Source of the DNA: Amycolatopsis sp. CA-230715
Lineage (GTDB): Bacteria > Actinomycetota > Actinomycetes > Mycobacteriales > Pseudonocardiaceae
Length of the DNA stretch: 64,000 bases
Assembly (NCBI RefSeq): GCF_018736145.1
Contig: NZ_CP059997.1
Span: 6,323,501-6,387,500, forward strand
Reading direction: 5' to 3'
Shown piece by piece: positions 33,264 through 41,614 of this stretch. A program made the translations under genes and the position numbers. A model generated the notes under the pieces. That model ran no database searches. It saw nothing but the letters and a program-made list of their open reading frames with translations, and was not told the origin of the DNA. Numbering within the stretch: position 1 is the stretch's first letter; each line of letters starts with the position of its first letter.

Positions 33264-33293
33264 CTTGTAGCATGTCTTCGAAACGATGACAAG
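33264..33293. promoter_or_regulatory. imperfect palindrome between hsp20 and its regulator
   Basis: CTTGT at 33264 and ACAAG ending 33293 flank an inner GTC-TTCGAA-ACG core (TTCGAA 33276-33281). The site lies midway between the divergent starts (33218 and 33319), the expected place for a heat-shock operator. Confidence 0.5.
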
Positions 33294-33318
33294 GTGAATG
33301 TCGTCGAAGGGATGACCA

Positions 33319-33927
33319 ATGAACGTGGACGACGCGGTACGGGCGATTCGTGCCGCCCTCGACGAGGCGCTCGCGACCGAGCCCGCCGCGGACCGGGCCG
33401 AGGCGCTGCTGTCCGCGCTCGCCTCGCTCCGGCTCCTGCGCGAGCACGTCGCCGCGTGGGAGCCGGAGCTGATCACCGCGGCGCGCGCGGACGGCACGAG
33501 CTGGGCGGTGCTCGCGCCGGCGCTGGGCGTCGCGAGCAGGCAGGCCGCGGAGCGCCGGTACCTCCGGCTCCAGCCGTCGGCCACCGGTGAGGGCACCGGC
33601 GAGGAACGCGTCCGCGCCCAGCGGGACAGGCGCGCCGGTGACCGCGTCGTCTCTTCGTGGGCACGGGACAACTCGGCGGCACTGCGCCAGCTCGCCGGGC
33701 AGGTGAGCGGGCTCGCGGACCTGACAGCCACCGGGCGCGAGCGCGCGGGCCGCGTCCAGGAAGCACTGGGGAAGGACGATCCCGCCGCGCTGCTGTCCCC
33801 GTTGGCCGGCGCGCAGGACCACCTCGGGGACGGCAACGCCGCGCTGGCCGCCAGGCTCGCCGACGTCACGCGGCACACCGACCAGCTCAGGCGGGACGCG
33901 GCCCGCTCGCGCCGCCGGGAAAAATAG
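33319..33927 (+). CDS. HSP18-type transcriptional regulator
   Basis: A 202-residue helical protein. RLLREHVAAWEPELITAARADGTSWAVLAPALGVASRQAAERRYLRL (about residues 37-84) contains a helix-turn-helix-like segment, TSWAVLAPALGVASRQAAERR. The C-terminal half is a long Ala/Asp/Arg-rich helical region. Proteins of this look are annotated next to hsp18/hsp20 genes in actinomycetes as their regulators. The divergent layout here fits. No sensor domain is visible. The start at ATG 33319 is supported by GAAGGGATGACCA. Confidence 0.82.
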   Translation: MNVDDAVRAIRAALDEALATEPAADRAEALLSALASLRLLREHVAAWEPELITAARADGTSWAVLAPALGVASRQAAERRYLRLQPSATGEGTGEERVRAQRDRRAGDRVVSSWARDNSAALRQLAGQVSGLADLTATGRERAGRVQEALGKDDPAALLSPLAGAQDHLGDGNAALAARLADVTRHTDQLRRDAARSRRREK

Positions 33928-34078
33928 CCCGCGAATGGAAAGTCGGGTTCGTGAGTTTCTCACGATAAGCGTGGTGAAAAGCCGGCGAAATTTCGCGCAC
34001 ACGGGTGATCGGCGCTCCGTTGTCGGCGTGGGGCCGATCTGCGAGGATTCGGTCCTGTTCCGGCGAAAGGAAAGCGCG

Positions 34079-34489
34079 ATGGTGACCAGGCTCAACCCCT
34101 ACTTCCGCTTCACCGGTGAGGCGCGCGAGGCGATGGAGTTCTACCGGGACGTGTTCGGCGGCACCTTGGTGCTGAACACCTTCGGCGAGTCCGGCGCGCC
34201 GGACGAGTCCATCAAGGACAACATCATGCACGCCATGCTGGAAACCGAGGGCGGCCTCACCCTGATGGCCGCCGACTCGCCGCCGGGGATGGAGCAGCAG
34301 GCGGGCTCGGCCATTTCGATCAGCGTCAGCGGTGAGGACCGCGAAGAACTGCGCGGTTACTGGGCGAAGCTCAGCGAGGGCGGCCGGATCGACGTGCCGT
34401 TGGAAAAGCAGATGTGGGGCGCCGAGTTCGGGATGTGCGCCGACAAGTTCGGCACCATGTGGATGATCAACATCACCCTGGCCGGGTGA
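34079..34489 (+). CDS. VOC-superfamily protein, PhnB-like glyoxalase fold
   Basis: A 136-residue vicinal-oxygen-chelate protein. NPYFRFTGEAREAMEFYRDVFGGTLVLNTFGE at the start and WGAEFGMCADKFGTMWMINI at the end are the hallmark halves of PhnB/3-demethylubiquinone-methyltransferase-like VOC proteins. Members may bind a metal or a small ligand; many have no assigned activity. ATG 34079 follows GAAAGGAAAGCGCG; a longer frame to 33935 has no ribosome site. It is a single gene with its own terminator. Confidence 0.92.
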   Translation: MVTRLNPYFRFTGEAREAMEFYRDVFGGTLVLNTFGESGAPDESIKDNIMHAMLETEGGLTLMAADSPPGMEQQAGSAISISVSGEDREELRGYWAKLSEGGRIDVPLEKQMWGAEFGMCADKFGTMWMINITLAG

Positions 34490-34501
34490 CCACAGTGGAC
34501 G

Positions 34502-34538
34502 GATCCGGGAACCGCCGTGCGGCGCCGGTTCCCGGATC
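34502..34538. terminator. bidirectional hairpin terminator
   Basis: GATCCGGGAACCG (34502-34514) pairs perfectly with CGGTTCCCGGATC (34526-34538). It separates the convergent VOC and LuxR genes and touches the LuxR stop codon. Confidence 0.85.
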
Positions 34539-35238
34539 AGCCGGTCAGCTGCAGCCGGTGGGCGACGTTCGCCGCCTCCGTGCGGTTCCGGACCTTGAGC
34601 TTGCGGAGAATGTTCAGGACATGGGTGCCCACGGTCGCCCGTGAAATGTGGAGCTGCTCGGCGATGGTGGAATTCGGGTACCCCTTCGCGAGATAGGTGA
34701 GCACCTCGTTCTCCCGGGTGGTGAGCTGGGCGAGCTGGCTCGTTACGGGTGTTCTGACCAGATCGATGATCTGCTTGGCGTGCGGGCTGAGCAGCCGGGG
34801 GGAAAGGAAGAGGTCCCTTTTTCGCGCCGAGTGGATCGCGGCGACGTACTGCCAGGTGGTGTCGTCGTCGAGCAGCACGGCGGAGGCGCCGGCCGCGAGC
34901 GCGTCGCCGACCTGCCCCGGCTCGTCGTGCGCGCAGACGGCGACCAACGGCAGCCTCGGTGACCAGGTGGGACCGTTGAGCGGATGTGCGAGCCGCCATG
35001 CCGCGCTCCGGAACACCGAAGGTGATCCGATCAGCCAGATGCCTTCGCGCGCGGAGTTCTGGATGCGCCAGAAATCGGCGACGAGACCGTCCGCCGCGAT
35101 GGGGTTCATGCCGAAGCGGCCCCAGTCGAACGGGGTGGTGCCGAATGATTTTCGCGGGCGCTGCCCGATATCGGCCGCGGTTCTCGGGCCGATGACGACG
35201 TAAACGTCGATCAGATCTTTGGTTGAATCTCTTTTCAA
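34537..35238 (-). CDS. LuxR-family regulator with degenerate receiver-like domain
   Basis: A 233-residue protein. The C-terminal LuxR/FixJ helix-turn-helix is clear (LTTRENEVLTYLAKGYPNSTIAEQLHISRATVGTHVLNILRKLKVRNRTEA, about residues 170-220). The N-terminal 150 residues only partly resemble a receiver: LPLVAVCAHDEPGQVGDALAAGASAVLLDDDTTWQ matches the back half of a REC domain, but the usual phospho-acceptor Asp region is not recognisable and no kinase gene is adjacent. Phosphorylation-independent control is likely. The start TTG 35238 is the only plausible one and has a weak ribosome site. Confidence 0.88.
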   Translation of the reverse strand: MKRDSTKDLIDVYVVIGPRTAADIGQRPRKSFGTTPFDWGRFGMNPIAADGLVADFWRIQNSAREGIWLIGSPSVFRSAAWRLAHPLNGPTWSPRLPLVAVCAHDEPGQVGDALAAGASAVLLDDDTTWQYVAAIHSARKRDLFLSPRLLSPHAKQIIDLVRTPVTSQLAQLTTRENEVLTYLAKGYPNSTIAEQLHISRATVGTHVLNILRKLKVRNRTEAANVAHRLQLTG

Positions 35239-35456
35239 TTTCGCGGACCCCAGTTTCTCGCTTGATGCACGAGCATTTACCGCTTTCGCTGATGCTACGC
35301 GCCTCGCCGGTGGACCGTGCCGGTAAGCGATCTTTGTGTGACGAGCGTCACAGTGACTGAGGGGTGTGCCGTGCGGGCAAGATCCGTCATCTGGATGATG
35401 CCGGTGCCGGCCGGGCGGGGTTAGCCTTCGGCCCCACGCATCCCCGGGAGGACGGC

Positions 35457-36875
35457 ATGAGCACCGCGGTCGTGGTCGGCAGCGGTCCGAACGGCCTCGC
35501 CGCCGCGGTCGCGCTCGCGCGCGCCGGGGTCGAGGTGACCGTGCTGGAGGCCGAGCGCGAGATCGGCGGCGGCACCAGGAGCAGCGATCTCGGCATGCCG
35601 GGCCTCGTGCACGACCACTGCTCGGCGACGCACCCGATCGCCGCGGTGTCCCCGTTCCTCCGCTCTCTCGGCCTCGAACGGCACGGGCTGCGCTGGCGCA
35701 CCGCGGAGATCGACTGCGCCCATCCGCTCGACTCCGGTGAGGCCGCGCTGCTGGTGCGGTCCGTCGACGACACCGCCGCCGGTCTCGGCGGCGACGAACG
35801 CGCGTGGCTGCGGTTGTTCGGTCCGCTCTCTTCGGAATTCGACACGCTCGCCGAGGACCTCTTGCGCCCGCTGGTCCGCGTGCCGGGGCATCCCGTTTCG
35901 TTGGCGCGCTTCGGGATGCGCGCGATGCTGCCCGCGAAGGCGTTGGCGCACCGGTTCCGCACCGACGCCGCTCGCGCGCTTTTCGGCGGCGTCGCCGCGC
36001 ACGCCTTCCACCCGTTCCACCGCCCGGCCACCGCGGGCATCGGGCTCACCATCATCAGCGCGGGGCACCGGGTCGGCTGGCCGGTGGCCGAGGGCGGTTC
36101 GGCGGCGATCACCACCGCGCTGGCCGGGCTGCTCGCCGAACTGGGCGGCAAGATCGAGACGGGCGCACGCGTGACGGCGGCGGGCGAGCTGCCACCGTCC
36201 GATGTGGCGCTGTTCGACCTCGCGCCGCGCGCGGTCGCCGACGTACTGGGCGACGCGCTGCCGAACCGGGTGGCGAAGGCCTACCGCCGCTACTCCTACG
36301 GCCCCGCCGCGTACAAAGTGGACTTCGCGGTGGACGGCGGCGTTCCGTGGTCCACTGTGGACTCGCGGCGGGCGGGGACGGTGCACCTGGGCGGCACCTT
36401 CGCCGAAATCGAGGCCACCGAACGGCAGATCGCCGCTGGCGCGATGCCGGAGCGGCCGTTCACCCTCGTCGGGCAGCAGTACCTCGCCGACCCGTCCCGC
36501 TCCCGCGGCGACGTCCACCCCGTGTGGGCCTACGCGCACGTGCCGAGCGGGTACACCGGTGACGCGACCGGACACGTCATCCGGCAGATCGAGCGGTTCG
36601 CACCCGGTTTCCGCGACCGGATCGTCGCGAAGGCGAGCCGGTCGGCCACCGGGTTCGAGTCGTACAACCCGAACTACGTGGCCGGTGACATCGTCGGCGG
36701 CGCGAACACCTTGCGGCAGCTCGTGTTCCGGCCGAGGGTCGCGTTCGACCCGTACCGGACCGGCGTGCCCGGCCGGTACCTCTGCTCCGCAGCCACCCCG
36801 CCGGGCGCCGGCGCGCACGGCATGTGCGGCGCCAACGCGGCGGCGTCGGCGTTGCGGTACCTCGAACGCCTTTAG
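35457..36875 (+). CDS. phytoene-desaturase-like FAD oxidoreductase
   Basis: A 472-residue flavin amine-oxidase/phytoene-desaturase-like protein. The dinucleotide motif VVVGSGPNGLAAAVALARAGVEVTVLEAEREIGGGTR is at residues 4-40, followed by DHCSATHPI. The C-terminus SAATPPGAGAHGMCGANAAASAL is the second FAD contact. The CrtI-like sterol/carotenoid-type relatives desaturate or isomerise isoprenoids, but this subfamily in actinobacteria has no fixed substrate. ATG 35457 follows GGGAGGACGGC; the frame further upstream has no ribosome site. No carotenoid genes adjoin. The stop overlaps the convergent membrane gene by four bases. Confidence 0.88.
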   Translation: MSTAVVVGSGPNGLAAAVALARAGVEVTVLEAEREIGGGTRSSDLGMPGLVHDHCSATHPIAAVSPFLRSLGLERHGLRWRTAEIDCAHPLDSGEAALLVRSVDDTAAGLGGDERAWLRLFGPLSSEFDTLAEDLLRPLVRVPGHPVSLARFGMRAMLPAKALAHRFRTDAARALFGGVAAHAFHPFHRPATAGIGLTIISAGHRVGWPVAEGGSAAITTALAGLLAELGGKIETGARVTAAGELPPSDVALFDLAPRAVADVLGDALPNRVAKAYRRYSYGPAAYKVDFAVDGGVPWSTVDSRRAGTVHLGGTFAEIEATERQIAAGAMPERPFTLVGQQYLADPSRSRGDVHPVWAYAHVPSGYTGDATGHVIRQIERFAPGFRDRIVAKASRSATGFESYNPNYVAGDIVGGANTLRQLVFRPRVAFDPYRTGVPGRYLCSAATPPGAGAHGMCGANAAASALRYLERL

Positions 36876-37390
36876 CTGTCGTAGTAGGACGACGGGGGCT
36901 GGTCCCAGCGCTGGGTGGGCGCGGGCGGCTCGGCCTGCTGCTTGCGGCGGCGCACCGTGCGGGAGCTCGCCGCGGTGCTGCTGATCACCGCGGCGATCAC
37001 GAGCCCGAGCACCAGGTTGATGATCGCGGTCGCGACCTTCGCGCTCAGCACCACGGTGAGCGTCAGCGGCAGCACCACGGCGATGAGCGTCACCAGCACC
37101 ATGATCCAGCCGAAGAAGGTGCCCGGCGACGGCACGGCGACGCTGAGCAGGTGCATCAGCGCGGTGGCGAGCAGCGCGACCACGGCTGCCACGATCGCGT
37201 AGGTCGTGGTGCTGGCGTTGCCCCAGATGCCGGCGCCCTTCGGGGCCAGCACCTCCACGCCGAAGATGCCGCGGGCGATGAGCAGGCCGACGACGGCGAC
37301 CAGCGCGGCCACCACCGCCGTCGCGACACCGCCCGCCCACAGGCGGCCCGCGTCCACCCCGTACCGGACGTTCTCGCGGTAGTCGGCCAT
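36872..37390 (-). CDS. DUF6069-like four-helix membrane protein
   Basis: A 172-residue protein with four membrane helices (AGGVATAVVAALVAVVGLLI, TTTYAIVAAVVALLATALMHLL, FGWIMVLVTLIAVVLPLTL, IINLVLGLVIAAVISSTAA) and a basic/Pro/Gln-rich C-terminal cytoplasmic tail ending SSYYDS. This pattern fits DUF6069; the function is unknown. ATG 37390 follows GGAGGGAACACTG. It is convergent with the FAD oxidoreductase. A repeated helix arrangement could hint at transport or anchoring but nothing specific is visible. Confidence 0.82.
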   Translation of the reverse strand: MADYRENVRYGVDAGRLWAGGVATAVVAALVAVVGLLIARGIFGVEVLAPKGAGIWGNASTTTYAIVAAVVALLATALMHLLSVAVPSPGTFFGWIMVLVTLIAVVLPLTLTVVLSAKVATAIINLVLGLVIAAVISSTAASSRTVRRRKQQAEPPAPTQRWDQPPSSYYDS

Positions 37391-37473
37391 CAGTGTTCCC
37401 TCCGCTCGGCGATGCGCCCTACCCCACGATTGTCACGCGATTCGGCGGCCCGCGCCCGTCCGGACGGCCGCGG

Positions 37474-37662
37474 TCACCGCTTCTGCGCGCGGTAGCGCTT
37501 GAGCAGGGCGGTGATCCGGTGCTGGTCGGCGGCGCCGTTCAGCTCGGCGAGCAGGTCGTCGGGGCACAGTTCGTAGTGGTCGCCCCACCAGCGGCGCGCC
37601 CGGTTGTCCCAGATCCGGTAGCCGCCGGGCACACCGCGCGCGACGTAACGCCTTTTGCTCAC
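37474..37662 (-). CDS. short basic conserved-looking protein, unknown function
   Basis: A 62-residue protein, MSKRRYVARGVPGGYRIWDN then WWGDHYELCPDDLLAELNG and a basic end. Trp/Tyr content and balanced charge suggest a folded small domain rather than a chance frame. GTG 37662 is the start and its ribosome site is weak. It sits 23 bases upstream of nothing obvious on its strand and 23 bases downstream of the EF-hand stop in map order. No family is recognised. Confidence 0.6.
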   Translation of the reverse strand: MSKRRYVARGVPGGYRIWDNRARRWWGDHYELCPDDLLAELNGAADQHRITALLKRYRAQKR

Positions 37663-37685
37663 GCGCGAATTTTCACACGGACGCG

Positions 37686-38279
37686 CTAGAGGGAGCCGAA
37701 GAGCCAGTTGCCCAAGGCGTCGAGATCGGTGCCGGTGTGGAACTGGCGCGCGGCGTCGAGCAGTTCCTCCACCGTGAGGCTGCCGTCGTTGTCGGTGTCG
37801 AGCTTGGCGAACGCCTCCTCGGAGTCCTCCGCCGGGTTGCCGATGGCCTCCTCGAGCCGACGGAACTCGGCCGGTTCGAGCGTGCCGTTCCCGTCGGTGT
37901 CGGCCACTTCGACGGCCGCCTTGATGAGCTGGCGCAACCCGTGCTCGAACCCGCCCGAGGTGGCGAAGGCGGCGATCATGCCGTCGCGGTACTCGCGGTC
38001 GTTGATGCGGCGGTCGCCGTCGATGTCGAGGCTCTTCAGCAGCTCGTGCCAGAACCCCTGGAACGCGTTGGTGAGTGCGACGTCCTTCGGTGATCCCGGC
38101 GGGACGTCGAAGGCGGCGGCGATCCTGGCGGCCATCGCGAGCAGGTCGTCGTGGGTGATGTCGCCGTCGCGGTCGAGGTCGAAGAAGTCGAAGAACTTGC
38201 GGAGCCGGGCATCGCGGCTGCTCGGCGGTGTCTTCGTCGGCACGGCGCTGGTCCCTTCGCTCGTGGCGTGGGGCTCCAT
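37686..38279 (-). CDS. four-EF-hand calcium-binding protein (calerythrin-like)
   Basis: A 197-residue protein with four EF-hand loops: DLDRDGDITHDD, DIDGDRRINDRE, DTDGNGTLEPAE and DTDNDGSLTVEE. All carry Asp/Glu at the key loop positions, although loop two has Arg at position five-six and may bind weakly. The arrangement matches actinomycete calerythrin, a sarcoplasmic calcium-binding-protein-like calcium buffer or sensor. It has no signal peptide, so it acts in the cytoplasm. ATG 38279 is the start. Its partner protein is unknown. Confidence 0.93.
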   Translation of the reverse strand: MEPHATSEGTSAVPTKTPPSSRDARLRKFFDFFDLDRDGDITHDDLLAMAARIAAAFDVPPGSPKDVALTNAFQGFWHELLKSLDIDGDRRINDREYRDGMIAAFATSGGFEHGLRQLIKAAVEVADTDGNGTLEPAEFRRLEEAIGNPAEDSEEAFAKLDTDNDGSLTVEELLDAARQFHTGTDLDALGNWLFGSL

Positions 38280-38377
38280 GGTAGGCCGCCGGGCGGGGTC
38301 GGCGCGTTGGTCAATTCGGTCTAATGCGGGGGAGCTCCCGGCATTTCGGACACCGGTTCGCCGCCGGATTCCGTGTG

Positions 38378-38396
38378 ACCGTCCGAAAAGGACGGT
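38378..38396 (+). promoter_or_regulatory. hairpin upstream of MHS transporter
   Basis: ACCGTCC-GAAAA-GGACGGT (38378-38396) folds into a 7-base-pair stem about 120 bases before the transporter start. It could be an operator or leader structure. The rest of 38280-38518 shows no gene. Confidence 0.35.
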
Positions 38397-38518
38397 GTGG
38401 CCCGGCTCTGGTCTGTTCGGACCCTTGCCGGTGCCGGGCCAGGTGGCTAACCTGCTTCCAGCATTGGGAATACATTTTCGAAATGCCGAAAAAAAGACCG
38501 GGTCGCCGGAGGTATTCC

Positions 38519-39796
38519 ATGGACTTGGCGAGCACGCGGCGGCGGGCGGTGCTGGGCGCGAGCGTCGGCACGCTGCTGGAGTACTACGACTACTACCTGT
38601 TCGGGCTGGCCGCGGCGGTCGTCTTCCCGAAGACCTTCTTCCCCTCCAGCGATCCGGTCGCTTCCGAACTGGCTTCGTTCGCGACCTTCGCGGTGGGTTT
38701 CGTGCTGCGGCCGCTCGGCGGGATCGTGCTCGGGCACATCGCCGACCGCGCGGGCCGCAAGACGGCGCTGATCATCACGATCGTCTCGATGGGGATCGCC
38801 ACGATGCTCATCGGCGTGCTGCCGGGATACGACCAGATCGGCGTCGCCGCGCCGATCTGCCTTGTCCTGCTGCGCCTCGTGCAGGGTTTCGCGACCGGCG
38901 GCGAAATGGGCAGCGCCACCTCGCTCGCGATCGAGCACGCGCCGCCGGACCGCCGCGGCCTCTACGGCGCGCTGCTGCTGTCCGGATCCGGGGTCGCGCT
39001 CTTCCTGTCGTCGGGCCTGATGGACCTGGTTTCCCTGCTGCCGGACGGGCAGTTCCGGTCGTGGGGCTGGCGGATCCCGTTCCTGCTCAGCGTCGTACTG
39101 CTGGTGGCGGGGCTGGTGATCAGGTGGAAGGTGCCCGAAACACCGGAGTTCGAACGCGCGCGGAAGGCGGAGCGGCCCCGCCGGGCGCCACTGCTCGTGG
39201 TGCTGCGAAGGCCGAAGATGCTGGTGTTCGGGATCCTGTTCGGATTCGCCAACAGCATCGGCGGCTACGTCGTGACGACCTACGGCACCGCGTACCTCAC
39301 CGGTCGCGGGGTTTCCGCGTCGGTGGCCTACACGGCGACCATGGTGGCGGCCGGGGTGCAGATCGTGCTCGCGCCGACCTGGGGCGCGCTGTCCGACCGG
39401 ATCGGGCGCAGGCCGGTGTTCCTCGGCGGCTGCGCCGCGCTGGCGGTGCTCATCTTCCCGGTATTCTGGCTCTACAACACCGAAAACGCGGTACTGGCCG
39501 CGGTCGCGATGGTGCTGGGGTTCCCGGTGGCGGTGCTCGCGATGTCGGCGCTGTCCCAGACCATCCTGTCCGAGTTGTTCGGCACCGAGGCGAGGGCGAC
39601 CGGGATCAGCATGGGCTACCAGTTCACCGCGGTGCTCGCGGGCGGGTTCGCGCCCGCGATCAGCACGGCCCTGGTGGCCGCGGGCGGCGGGCAAGCTTGG
39701 GGCGTCTGCCTGTACGTGATCGGCGCTTGTGTCCTCAGTGGACTGTCCATGCTGATGCTGCCGGATCGCGCTGGGCAGGAACTGGGGGCGAAATGA
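38519..39796 (+). CDS. MHS-family metabolite:H+ symporter (MFS)
   Basis: A 425-residue transporter with twelve helices of the metabolite:H+ symporter subfamily (ShiA/ProP relatives). LEYYDYYLFGLAAAVVFPKTFFPS near residue 20 and GFVLRPLGGIVLGHIADRAGRKTALI are MHS hallmarks, as is LLRLVQGFATGGEMGSATSL. ATG 38519 follows GGAGGTATTCC. The stop overlaps the next ATG (ATGA), so the transporter and the dimethylformamidase-like protein are translationally coupled. It probably imports the substrate of that enzyme, an inference from coupling alone. Confidence 0.92.
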   Translation: MDLASTRRRAVLGASVGTLLEYYDYYLFGLAAAVVFPKTFFPSSDPVASELASFATFAVGFVLRPLGGIVLGHIADRAGRKTALIITIVSMGIATMLIGVLPGYDQIGVAAPICLVLLRLVQGFATGGEMGSATSLAIEHAPPDRRGLYGALLLSGSGVALFLSSGLMDLVSLLPDGQFRSWGWRIPFLLSVVLLVAGLVIRWKVPETPEFERARKAERPRRAPLLVVLRRPKMLVFGILFGFANSIGGYVVTTYGTAYLTGRGVSASVAYTATMVAAGVQIVLAPTWGALSDRIGRRPVFLGGCAALAVLIFPVFWLYNTENAVLAAVAMVLGFPVAVLAMSALSQTILSELFGTEARATGISMGYQFTAVLAGGFAPAISTALVAAGGGQAWGVCLYVIGACVLSGLSMLMLPDRAGQELGAK

Positions 39797-41355
39797 TCGG
39801 GTACGTCAGCGACGAGCGCTACCTCGCACTGCCGGGGGTGTCGGTCGAGATCACCGACGGGAACCGGTACTGGCAGGCGGTTTCGACGGCCAGCGGCGCG
39901 ATCCGGGTGGAGCTCCCGCCTGGCGAGTACCGGGTCACGCTCGCGAAGGACGGGTACGGCGCCAAGCACGTCACCGTGTCGATCGGTTCCGGTCAGCCGC
40001 ACCAGTTCCGGCTGCTGTCGGATCGCGTTTTCGGTTACGTGTGGCCGAAATGGGTCCGCGCGGGTGAGCGGGGCGAGTTCCGCATCCACAGTCCCGAGCC
40101 GTACCGGCTGAGCCTGTGGCGGCACGGCGGCGCGGCGGAGGAGACCGCGCTGATCGGCTGGTTCGACGAGCACGCGCCGCGCGCGACCGTCCAGGTGACA
40201 CCCGACGGCGACTACACGCGGACCGGCGTCCGGTTCAACGAGCGCGGTTTCGTCGACCCGTCGCACCGCCAGTACGTGACGGCGCCGGATCGCGGCGGGC
40301 TCTACTACTTCCACCTCGAAACCGAATCGGGTTCGCGGTTCTCGTTCCCGTGGGTCGTCGCGCCGCGCACGCCGTCGGCGAGGATCGCCGTGCTCGCCTC
40401 GACCAACACCTGGAACGCCTACAACAACTTCGGCGGCCGCAGCAACTACATCAACGCCGCCGGGCTGCCCGCGGAGCCGATCCTGGTGCCGCGCCTGGAA
40501 ATGCGCCGCTACACGGAGTCCAGTTTCAGCGAGCACGACCTCCCCGACGACGCCTATCCGCCGCTGTCGTTCGAACGGCCGGAACCGCTGAACCAGATCG
40601 GTTTCGGGGAACGGCCCGAGGATCCGGTCCGGGGCAGGCAGCCGTGCCATCTCGCGGCGGCGGAGTGGCGGCTCTTGAGCTGGCTCGAACGCTCCGGCTA
40701 CGACCACGACCTCTACGCCGACGAGCACCTCCACGACGGCACGCTCGACCTCGACGCCTACCGGGTGCTCGTGCTCAACACCCATCCCGAGTACTGGTCG
40801 CGCGAAATGTACGACGCGGTGTGGTCGTGGGTGCACGAGCGCGGCGGGAAGCTCGCCTACCTCGGCGGCAACGGCGTCGACTGCGAGGTTTCCTTCACAG
40901 GAGATGGCGCGTTGCGCTTCCTCACTCATGTTTCTGGTTCGCACGAGAGCCGGATGCATCGGTCGTATCGGCCGACTTCGGCGTTGCTCGGGGTCGTGTT
41001 CACCAATGCGGGAGCGATGACCGGCGCTCCGTACGAGGTTCTGTCGCCAGAGCACTGGGCGTTCGGCGGCTCTTGCGCCCGTGGTGACCTGTTCGGTGTG
41101 CGAAGTTTGCACGAGCGGTGCCCCGGCGGGGCGTCCGCGCACGAGACGGACAAGGTCGGGGCGTTCAGTCCGGATGGGGTCACCGTGCTGGCGCGGGGGC
41201 TCAACCCGGATTCCGGTGGGGGTGAGGTGGTGCACTTCGGGACGGGCAGCGGGGGTGAGGTGTTTTCGGCCGGATCGATCGGGTGGTCGTCTTCTCTGGT
41301 GGATCCTGGGGTTGCTGCGGTTACCCGGGCGGTTCTGGACCGGTTTCTCGGATGA
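39793..41355 (+). CDS. N,N-dimethylformamidase large-subunit-like protein
   Basis: A 520-residue protein. Residues 1-80 look like a carboxypeptidase-regulatory-like beta domain (LPGVSVEITDGNRYWQAVS, PGEYRVTLAKDGY). The main part contains STNTWNAYNNFGGRSNYIN near residue 205 and LNTHPEYWSREMYDAVWSW near 329, features of the C-terminal domain of the dimethylformamidase beta subunit. That enzyme holds a mononuclear iron bound by Tyr/Glu and hydrolyses dimethylformamide. No small subunit is adjacent. Codon use drifts to AT-richer after about 40900. The ATG overlaps the MHS stop. The substrate may be another amide. Confidence 0.85.
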   Translation: MIGYVSDERYLALPGVSVEITDGNRYWQAVSTASGAIRVELPPGEYRVTLAKDGYGAKHVTVSIGSGQPHQFRLLSDRVFGYVWPKWVRAGERGEFRIHSPEPYRLSLWRHGGAAEETALIGWFDEHAPRATVQVTPDGDYTRTGVRFNERGFVDPSHRQYVTAPDRGGLYYFHLETESGSRFSFPWVVAPRTPSARIAVLASTNTWNAYNNFGGRSNYINAAGLPAEPILVPRLEMRRYTESSFSEHDLPDDAYPPLSFERPEPLNQIGFGERPEDPVRGRQPCHLAAAEWRLLSWLERSGYDHDLYADEHLHDGTLDLDAYRVLVLNTHPEYWSREMYDAVWSWVHERGGKLAYLGGNGVDCEVSFTGDGALRFLTHVSGSHESRMHRSYRPTSALLGVVFTNAGAMTGAPYEVLSPEHWAFGGSCARGDLFGVRSLHERCPGGASAHETDKVGAFSPDGVTVLARGLNPDSGGGEVVHFGTGSGGEVFSAGSIGWSSSLVDPGVAAVTRAVLDRFLG

Positions 41356-41602
41356 TCCTTTTCTGGCCTCTTCTCGCTTCATCCAGGACTGTCGGTGCCT
41401 CCGTGTAGAGTGGAAAATGGGGGCTGCATTTTTGGCTTTGCTCGCTTTTTTGGTGGGCGCGGTGAAAGTTTCAGGCACGCCCGCGACGCGGCGTCCCCGA
41501 CGCATTGACGGTCCCGTTCGCTTTTCGTCTTCTGTTTCGTTGGGGTCCCGTTGTGGCAGGTTGTGATCATTTCTGTACCCGATCGGGTGGTGAGGTGGTT
41601 GG

Positions 41603-41614
41603 TAGAATTGTTTT
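41603..41614 (+). promoter_or_regulatory. probable leaderless promoter of the HNH gene
   Basis: TAGAAT (41603-41608) ends six bases before the GTG start at 41615, and no ribosome site is present. This is the usual geometry of actinobacterial leaderless promoters. The 240 bases before it are AT-richer than the surroundings and contain no gene. Confidence 0.55.

Noticed and set aside
37708..39792. An N-terminal extension that would fuse the DMFase-like protein to upstream frame
   Set aside because: It crosses the EF-hand and MHS genes in the wrong frame; ATG 39793 with ATGA overlap is the real start.
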